64,000 nt of DNA. It comes from Excoecaria cochinchinensis (taxonomy: Eukaryota; Streptophyta; Magnoliopsida; Malpighiales; Euphorbiaceae). The translations under genes were made by a program, and so were the position numbers. A model generated the notes under the pieces. It saw only the letters and a list, made by a program, of their open reading frames with translations. It ran no database searches and had not been told where the DNA came from. Below are positions 56,341-64,000 of the stretch, piece by piece. The stretch lies in NCBI GenBank assembly GCA_947683425.1, contig CANTUQ010000004.1:30810001-30874000 (forward strand). Reading direction: 5' to 3'. How positions within the stretch are numbered: position 1 is the first letter of the stretch; each line of letters starts with the position of its first letter.

Positions 56341-57341
56341 CTGGTTTTAGATTAACCTGATGCAGGGCAACGATGTAGGCGAGCAGGCGGCACAAACCCT
56401 GGACAGAGGCAATCCTTGGTTGTGGTAATAATGGTCCACTGAAAATGGCACCAAGAGAAAATTAGTAGTCTAGAAATGTTGAAAAAAATAAAAAAGGAAA
56501 ACAGGCAATAAACTTGAACCTTACCTAATAAAGGGTGACGGCGGCAAGGCAGCAGACACTTCGATTCAGACAGAGGATGCTGACATCGAGGGAGAAAGGG
56601 ACAGAGAGAGTGTGAGATATGACTACGTCATCAAGGGAGAGAGGGAAAGAGGGAGGGAGAGAGGAGGGGGGGGGGGGGGGGGGGGGTGCTTAAAAGATAG
56701 TTTAGATTATGGAAAAAAATTAGGGATTTTACTTAATTTTTTGACGGAATAGAAAATTCCACTGAAAAATATTAACTACGAAAATGCAAAATCCGTTAAA
56801 AAATTACAAATTTACAAACAAAAAATTTTCAACCATAATAAATCTCTTAATCCTAGACAAAATACCGACGAAATAAAACATACCGTCGGCACCTTAATTA
56901 TTTTTCAATGGTTTAATGAATTCCATCGGTAAAAATAACAACAAAATACATTCTTCCGTCGTTAAAAATTTAAGATTTTTCCAACGGTGTACTATATCCG
57001 TCAGTAAATTTTCCCTCTTTAAAAATACCGATGGTTTGTCTCATTTCGTCAGCACATTTTCGATAGAAAATAATTACCGTTGAAAAATTTTATTGATAAT
57101 TTTTGCCAAGAAACATTGGCACCTAAATTTACGAGGATTTTTCTTTTTTGTTGCTAAAAACTATCAATAAAAGAATTTCTCTCCTTTTTTAACGACGAAA
57201 TAAAATTGATAAATTTTTCATCACAAAATATAATTTTTCACTACAACTTTACCAACGAAAAGCACTTTCCGTCGATAATTGTCCACGAAATGTTGTTCCA
57301 TCAGGAAATTTCTGTAGTAATTTCTATATTATCTTGTAGTG
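56341..57341 (-). mobile_element. Terminal part of a CACTA-type transposon
   Basis: The right end is CTTGTAGTG (57333-57341), so the minus strand starts CACTACAAG, the CACTA terminus. 56740-57300 is dense in subterminal words of the forms CCGTCGG, CGACGAAA, TTCCGTCG and CCGTTGAAA in both orientations, as in En/Spm-type ends. I found no matching left CACTA end and no transposase, so the element is truncated. 56341-56700 has a GC-richer piece and a run of 21 G (56666-56686). Confidence 0.75.
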
Positions 57342-57344
57342 TCA

Positions 57345-57537
57345 TGACAAAGCTATATGTCTAAAGAGCTTCAATAAGATGTAGCTTTGCAAAACGTTTT
57401 ATCCTCAAACTAGGGCACTCCTTGATAGGTTTCCATAGACCAATATGTCATGTGCTTCTTGTAGATATGAACAATGATGCTTAATTATACATTATAATCT
57501 GATTACATCATTTAGGGAATGATGATAAATAATACAC
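57345..57537. other. Short spacer left of Tat5
   Basis: No feature recognised. TACAC at 57533-57537 would be one copy of the Tat5 TSD, but the other end of Tat5 is lost. Confidence 0.4.
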
Positions 57538-59998
57538 TGTGATGCGCGCGGAACCCTAAGGTCCCTGGGGGCCTGCTTTTAGTGTTCGAGAAAGGTTCAT
57601 TAAACTCTTGAGGATTGATCTCTTCGCAATGGAAAGGGAATCACCCCCTATTCAATTGCTAATGATCAAACTACGAATGCTTCTATTTTGGGCAACAAGA
57701 GGTATTTTACAGTCGCCACCCAACAAAACATTGGAAAAGTTTATCTAACCTCATGAGGCCTAAGACCAAAGAGAGTTTGGGACATCACTCTTATGTCTAT
57801 TTTGGGCAACAAAAGGTATTTTGGAATCGACACCCAATAAAATATTTGAAAAGTTCATCTAACCTCGTGAAACCTAAGACTAGAGAGAGTTCAGGACAAC
57901 ACTCCTTGGTTAGAGTTCATAAATGAGTTTTTAAGTTAAATTTCCATCTCTCTTCTCACACATTTATGCAATTAAATTAAAGCTTATTTCAAGCATCCAG
58001 GGGAAGCAGTAAATAAAGTAATAAAAACATTAATTTACAATGAAAAAACAGCTGAATATAACCCCAACAAATAAAATGAAATGAAATTATACATAAAATT
58101 GGAAATTCATTCAACATGAGCATATTGGTCATCGCATGCATAATTACAAAAATGAAGAGCTTCCCGAACGATTTGAGAAAATATAGATGAATGATCTCAT
58201 TTTAATAAAACGAAACTCTTCAATTTAAATGACATTCTTGAAGGAAGAATAGGATATTGGTCCTATATAATTAGAAAAAGTCCATCTTGATTTGTAAAAA
58301 TCTTTTTGGTGAGTTTTTATATCAATGAGCTTAAAACAACCTTCATTATAAGTCAAGTCCAAATAACAATTAAAACTAAACTGAGAGAATAGGCGAACAA
58401 TATAAAAAGGAACAAAATAAAGGGATAAACCAAACCAAAGTCTCCAGACCCTTAGCCTCCACATCTCCATTCATTAGCAATGCTCAATCAGAAAAAGAAA
58501 TATTATATGCTAAATTGAAAAACACAAGAAAGTAAAAAATATGAAAATTAAATAAATAAAATATATAAAAAAAAAGCTGAAATTAGAGAAATAAAAAAAT
58601 ACAATATTACCATGATAAAATAATATTAAAATAACACAAAAAGACATGCAAAAAAAATGACATTAAAAGAAATAAGAAAAGGAATCAAAGATGAGCAAAA
58701 GAGGGTAAAAGAGAGTCAGGGACGGCCTGAAGGAGGAGGGACAGCCAAGGGAAGGCGAGTAACGGGATGAAGAGGACTCTACCACGTCGATCGGGTCTTT
58801 TTCCCGTCCATTATTTCCAGAAAAGGAGAAACTCCATTGTTGAACATCTTAATCTTTTTCCATGCATATCTTTACATATTTTCAATCCACTTTTGTACAA
58901 TCGTGTCAAAAAAAATTCTATATAATAGATCTAGCATGAAAAATAATAAAATTGAAAGCAAAACAATTATTTCACATTTTTGAATCAAAGATGTGTTTCA
59001 TGCCATGTACTGAAATCAATGTACAAATAATAAATCTTGGACCCAAAATATTACCCTTAGTGTATTGATCTTTAAAGAGTAAGAAAATACTGAGTATCTT
59101 CCTTTAGAATTGCACGAAAACAATTTGAAAATAAGTGAAGATTCCACTTTCGCTCTTTAATCTCTCTCTAGAATGTTTTAACATAATTGGAATTCAAGAT
59201 AATACTTAAGAAAAGAGAATTAATTTCTCTTCCTCAATGAACCTCTTAATTCAGAAATCAAAACCCGTTTCAAAGAGAATTTTTCTTCTTTAAAATTTCC
59301 TTTCCCTGAGATTCTCCTCCCCCTTTTCCTTTTTTCACTTCTCTATTTACAGCCTCAAAATCCCTTGATTTTCTAAGCTTAGATTTATCTTTAAGATAAA
59401 ATCAAAACTTTTCAATTTATCTTTAGGGATAAAATCAAATCTTTTTAATTTTAAAAACCCTAAAATCCATCAAACTTATCCCAAAAAAATCAGGATTTTG
59501 AATTAAGAGATATTCCCAGATTTGCCATTAAAGGAAATTTAGAAACTTGATTTAGATTTTGACCGATGGGCGTCCCTCATGTGAGGGATGGCCATTGGTC
59601 GTGAGAAGGCAGGAATTCCAAATTTTCCCCTTAAGCCCATTCCACGATAGGATGGGCGCAATTAGCATATAACAGACGAGCCTCCCTCGTGTCAGAGACG
59701 GGCATTTGTCACCACAAATCCAGTCATCCCACGAGGCTCGTCCCAGCAAAGGACGGACACTCCTCTCGCTCGAGCTACGAATGGGCATCCATTAGTAAGA
59801 AAATGGCATTTTTTGCTATTTTGACCTTTTTTCATATTCGGTGAAGGCACAAAAGAATTTTGGTTATAGAAAAACTTTGAAACTTTTATGAAATTCCAAG
59901 GCTAAAACTAGCATTTTAGCGCTTCACCTGTAAAATAGGTATTAGTATTCCTCATCAAGTAACTTTGATCTAGACTGCCTTGGGACCTGGTGTCTACA
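57538..59998 (-). repeat. Tat5 3' LTR
   Basis: 2461 bp, TGTGATGCGCGCGG to GGTGTCTACA. The 'TTTTGGGCAACAAGAGGTATTT..AGTCGCCACCCAACAAAACAT' block is present twice here (near 57687 and 57799), which indicates an internal duplication. Palindrome cluster at 59561-59790. Followed on the right by a PPT-like stretch. Confidence 0.85.
59561..59790. repeat. Palindrome cluster in the Tat5 LTR
   Basis: Bases 59561-59600 form one near-perfect 40-nt hairpin: outer arms GACCGATGG/CCATTGGTC, inner arms TCCCTCA/TGAGGGA, with one mismatch and two G-T pairs in 19. Further units are CAGACGAGCC..GAGACGGGC and CCACGAGGCTCGTCC. It lies 208-440 nt from the LTR 5' end. Confidence 0.85.
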
Positions 59999-60273
59999 GT
60001 TACTCCCAATTATTTTGGAGGCTAGCGCACTAGTACCTAGGTGAGCCAAAATTCAGAGTGAAAGAAACACACACGTACCTAAGGAGGCCACCTTCCTTTT
60101 GTGACAGTCGAGCAGGTGGAAAGAAATGATCCAGTGTTGTGTGCTTATTGGTCATCAGGAACCAGAACATGTAATCTCCACTTAGCTCCTTGTCCTTGCA
60201 GTGGATTTTAATGAATGTCCCCCATAAAGGGCTTTGGATAATGCCCCCTAAAGGACTGGTTCTGCCCCGTGCC

Positions 60274-60304
<31 letters not shown>

Positions 60305-60393
60305 CCTGAATGACGTTTGCCCCCTTGAAGGATAGTTGCCCTTTGAAGGACTTGAATGATATTGAGTTAGTATGAAAATCATGATGGATAAGG
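59999..60393 (-). other. Tat5 polypurine tract and proximal 3' UTR
   Basis: The minus strand shows CCAAAATAATTGGGAGTAAC before the LTR, a decayed match to the Tat1 PPT. The next 40 bp ('GGCTAGCGCACTAGTACCTA') align with Tat1 3690-3720. It contains poly-C (60272-60290), (AC)n (60291-60304) and degenerate GCCCCCTxAAGGA repeats. Confidence 0.7.
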
Positions 60394-60722
60394 GTGTGAT
60401 AACTGCCACTGAGTTGGCATGAAGGCCACTATTGTTAATGGTGTGATAATTGCCATTGAGTCAGCATTAAAATCACAGTTAATGAGGGTGTGATCATCGC
60501 TATTGAGTTAGCATAAAGACCACAGTTGATAAGGGTGTGATAATCACCATTGAGTCAGCATAAAAATCACGTTTGATGAGGGTGTGATCATTGCCATTGA
60601 GTCAGCATGAAGACCACAGTTGATAATTGAGTGATAATTGTTATTGAGCCGACATGAAAATCACAGTTGATGAAGATGTGATCATCGCCTTTGAGTCGTC
60701 ATGAAAACCAATATTGGTGAGG
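60394..60722. repeat. 47-bp minisatellite, seven units, in the Tat5 3' UTR
   Basis: Seven contiguous 47-bp units, most starting GTGTGAT(A/C)AT and containing CATTGAGTCAGCAT, after a partial unit. Two unit types tend to alternate (..AAAATCACAGTT and ..AAGACCACAGTT), which suggests a 94-bp higher-order unit. Confidence 0.93.
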
Positions 60723-61440
60723 AATTTTGAAATTTTGTTTACCTGAGCGACTTTATTTTGGTAATTTGGCGTAATCCCTGCGAGTTCAAAGAATTTTGTT
60801 AATCCGTTGTGTCAACATAAATTTACCATCATCTTGTTGTGGATTGATTTTCCTTTTTTATTATTCATTCATTTTCATTTTTTTAGGACCCGGGACAACA
60901 TTAACCCTAAAAATTTATCCGAACTGGTAATCAGGACCGACTTCATAACTACTCCTTCTGGGTTATCCCACATGGACACTAAAGTTGCAAGTGCATTTGT
61001 CCATTGGTTTTAGTGCCTAGGCACATAATAAAAGGTGCAGACTTCAAACTAATTGCTTAACACCTTTAATTACTTTATATATGGCAACATTAGTTCTTCC
61101 TTAATGCACCATTCTCCTCGAACTTGATGGATTACCAATGATGAGTCCTAGAATACTTCTGCAGTCTTTGCCCCTAAGGCTGAAAGTGCTTCTAACCCGA
61201 AAATGCAGGTTTCATATTCAGCTTCATTATTAGTAGCTTTATATGTCAACTTTTTGGCCAATAGAAGCTTTTCTCCATCAGGAGTTAAGAGGACGACTCC
61301 TGCCCTAGCCCTTTTGATTTTAACTGCTCTATCAAAATACATTTGCCATGCTTGTACTGCTATGTCCATGACATCTTCATCTGCAAAGTTATATTCGATC
61401 CGATCTCTTTTAATAGGATGTTCTGTAATGGCCCCATTAC
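60723..61440 (-). pseudogene. Tat5 remnant: archaeal-type RNase H fragment
   Basis: 60890-61440 aligns with Tat1 24400-24910. On the minus strand 61148-61369 is open: 'AGVVLLTPDGEKLLLAKKLT' and 'KATNNEAEYETCIFGLEALS'. 60723-60890 is noncoding. Integrase and both accessory ORFs are missing between this fragment and the 3' UTR, so Tat5 carries a large internal deletion with a junction near 60890. Confidence 0.8.
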
Positions 61441-63330
61441 CGGGCTAGCCGTGAATAGTACTTTTCGATAGTGAATAATGACATCGGGGTGAATAGTACT
61501 TTCTAAAGTCAAAAAATATTTTATTATACCATTAGATAGAGCATGTCAACTGCACTGTATAGGTGAAAATTTGAGGTCAAAAGGAGGTTAATGGGTCCAA
61601 AAGGTGCAAAACAGTGAAAAAAGAGGGTTTGGGGCTTCTATCGTGACAGATAGTCGTCTATGGCGACAGAAGGGCATCTAAAGGGCGACAAATGGCTAGG
61701 CCATCGGTCATGAGGGACGGCCAAGCCGTTTGTGACTTCAGACGAGCATCTAAAGGTCTTCTTCAGTCCGGTTTGACCGATTCTGATCCAAAATTGATCG
61801 GACCATATCTTGAGTTACGGACCTCAAAAAAATGATCTAAAAATATGAACGCACTCGTATTAATAAGTAAAATCATATGGTGTTTAAAGATTTAATTTTT
61901 GGTGATACTGAAAAATTGGGGTATCGGACTGATAAATAATTATTGAACCGGGAAATGATTTTCGATTGGTCCAAAAATATTATTGGAGTCTAATGAATAT
62001 ATGTTAAGAATTATGGAGTCATTTTTGTGAGGATTTAACCTTAGAAAGTAAGGAAAAAAATATCATTTCGGATTAAATAGTACTCAGGTTGACCGGATGT
62101 TTCACCAAGGTTTTAAAAATAGCAAATGATTTCCAAAATTAATGAAATTCTCCAGATGGACTCTAAATAATATGTAGAAATTTTTTATAGTGAAAATGGA
62201 ATTTTTTGAGGAAACCAAAAATTTGTTAATCGGACCAGTTTGATTGAACCGGATCCAAAACGGATTTTGATTGAGGTGAAATTTTGTGTACAGGTTAGTT
62301 TTTATATGATATGGATTATGGAAGCAAATTTGGGATGAATTGGAGTTAGGAAGTAAGAAAACCATAGAAAATTATAAAATGGGCTTGAAATGGCTAATTG
62401 GGCTTTATAGGTTGGGCCATTGGTTGGACAAAGGTTGAACCATTTTGGTCCACTATAAAAGCAATCAAATGGCAGATTGGTGGGTGAGTGATCTGTATCT
62501 CCTTCAGCTCTTCTCTCCTCTTCCTTGGCCGAAGTCCCTTTCTCTCTCTCTTCTCTCAATTTCTTTAAGTTTTAATTAAATTCTCCCTAGATTCAAACAC
62601 CCTAAGTGTAATTTAGCCCCTCTATGACATCATAGAAGCCTCTAGTGTTCATTTTATGGATCAAAAGCAAGGAAAAGCAAGGATTTAAACTTATGGCTTC
62701 AAATAGAGGTAAGAGGTATAAGTTAATTTATTTTAATTTATTGGTTTTAGATGATAGATTAGGATGTATTGAGAGTGTTTATGAAGTTATATTTGATAAA
62801 AGAAAGAACTTGATGAGTGTTTGTTTGTTGTGTATTTTCGGCCATAATGAGAAAATCAAGGGGAAATGGTTTTTCAATTGCTAAGGACAAGCAATAAGGA
62901 GCTTGTGAAAACGTGAGCAAGGATATGAGGTTTGTGGTTACATTATCTAAGAATTTTCATGTAAAAATTAGGGTTTTGTATTAAGTTTGAATAGTGATTG
63001 TATGTAAAATGCATGTGTAATTTTAATTGATGTGATAATTGAATTAAGGAAGATAACTAAGCTAATTAGAATGATTAATTTGGAAGAAAACCAAGTACAA
63101 GGTTTGGTCATAGTGGAACATAATGGTATATGTAGGTATATGGATAGTATACCTTGTGAATAAGTGCGATAGAATGGTATATACATGTGATTTGGGACTT
63201 AACTTAGTGGAATAAGTAGTGAATGAGTGAAAAATAAAATGATAGGGTAAAATGTCAAGGATGGCCGAATGGTTTAGTAGAGGAAATGTGATAGGCTATA
63301 TGGTATAAATGATATGTGAGTGACATGTTA
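61441..63330. other. Unassigned LTR-like region with promoter
   Basis: Begins with repeated GTGAATAGTAC words (about 61450-61500). A palindrome-like cluster at 61640-61752 (GGCGACAGAAGGGCATCT, GGACGGCCAAGCCGTTTGTG) resembles decayed Tat-type units. On the plus strand a TATA box CTATAAAAG (62453-62461) is followed by a C/T-rich leader (62490-62570) and a possible donor GAGGTAAG (62706-62713). There is no ORF with recognisable domains; the 79-codon frame at 62645 is unsupported. I read this as an LTR of an unclassified element, but neither end is secure. Confidence 0.45.
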
Positions 63331-64000
63331 TGTCACACCCCAAAATGTACCCTAAAAGGATTGCACATATTGAGGATGAGTAGTGACCAAGGTTGTGCAC
63401 ATTGAGGTATTTGGTATGCCAAGTGGACAAATCGAGAGTTAATGTAAAGGTTCCGATAAATTTGGTTAATGGTAAAAATTGTGAAGTATGGAATTAGGAT
63501 TTAATTGAAAAGAATTTAAGTTAAGAAAGGAAAATAATTTGTTTAGTGAGTAACTTGTATTTAGACAAGGACTAAGAAGAGTTAAGCTAAGGACCCAATT
63601 GGATATAAGATAAAGATTTTTATTTTGGACAAATGGTAATGTGACAAGTGGCAAGGGATAAAAGGGAGTATGGAAGGAAGAGAGAGAGGGGAGAGGGCAG
63701 ATTTGGGGGACTCCCTTCCTCTCCTGTTTTCTCGTTCCTCCTCTCCTTTTCTTCTTCTTTTTCTTCTTCTTCTTTTCCTTCTTGTTCCATATCATTCACT
63801 CTCCCTGAAGATCAAAGACTGAGATTTTAAAGATGAAGTGAGTAAATCAAGAGATTTAAGAAAAGATTGTTAAGGTAACGTAGTTGTAAGCTTTGGGTTT
63901 CTTCTTCTCTCTTCTTAGTTAGGTTTTGACCTAGATTGTGTTTTGTGTTTGCATGATTGGTGAGAATTTTGGATGAGAAAGACCTTGGATGGGTTTGCAA
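63331..64000 (+). repeat. Start of another Tekay-type LTR
   Basis: TGTCACACCCCAAAATGTACC at the left end, the same start as Tekay1. Later there is a C/T-rich stretch and 'CTTAGTTAGGTTTTGACCTAG', like Tekay1 34325-34345. Cut by the window end. Solo LTR or full element cannot be told. Confidence 0.65.

Noticed and set aside
56666..56686. Poly-G run as G-quadruplex or assembly gap (also poly-C at 10265 and 60272)
   Set aside because: Homopolymer length is uncertain in assemblies; no further evidence of function.
62645..62884. 79-codon ORF after the TATA box at 62454
   Set aside because: No recognisable domain, and a donor-like site lies in it; evidence too thin for a gene.

Overview
This window is plant heterochromatin made almost entirely of nested LTR retrotransposons. 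I see no host protein gene, tRNA or rRNA. The plant assignment rests on the lineages present: Ty3/gypsy Tat/Ogre-type elements with an extra archaeal-type RNase H, an Athila element (PBS TGGCGCCGTTGCCGGGGA) and Tekay/Del-type chromoviruses with a C-terminal chromodomain and an initiator-Met-type PBS. The AT-rich spacers and large nested elements suggest a big-genome angiosperm. The species cannot be told from this sequence.

Layout, with working names. Tat3: partial LTR at 1-1334. It abuts a piece of Tat2 gag (1335-1609). Tat1: minus strand, 1610-32408, TSD GGGTG, inserted in Tat2 gag. Athila: minus strand, 4932-18490, TSD CGGCC/CAGCC, inserted in the 3' accessory ORF of Tat1. Tat2 resumes at 32414-33793, is split by Tekay1 (plus strand, 33794-43531, TSD GGCAG, intact ORF, near-identical LTRs), and ends with its leader, PBS and 5' LTR (43537-45702). 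Tat2 sits in the gag of Tekay2 (45703-51584), whose 5' LTR holds a solo Tekay-type LTR (48416-51022, TSD AAAAC). Tekay2 sits in a Tat4 LTR (to 53993). The right end holds a diverged Tekay-type LTR (54009-55198), a MULE-type MITE (55236-55607), a CACTA end (to 57341), an internally deleted Tat5 (57538-61440), an unassigned LTR-like promoter region and the start of another Tekay-type LTR (63331 onward). The nesting order is Tat4 > Tekay2 > Tat2 > Tat1 > Athila, with Tekay1 the youngest.

Most striking pattern. LTRs of three separate lineages each carry a cluster of short, CpG-rich palindromes. The core differs between families but the position within the LTR is similar within a lineage. In Athila and in Tat1 the same family-specific palindromes recur inside the element, just upstream of the accessory (env-like/aORF) gene. 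That gene has what looks like its own promoter, a noncoding first exon and an intron whose acceptor abuts or creates the start codon. In Tat1 the internal cluster lies between two divergent TATA boxes that serve the sense accessory ORF and an antisense, intron-containing plant-mobile-domain ORF. The Athila and Tat1 sense accessory proteins also look related to each other.
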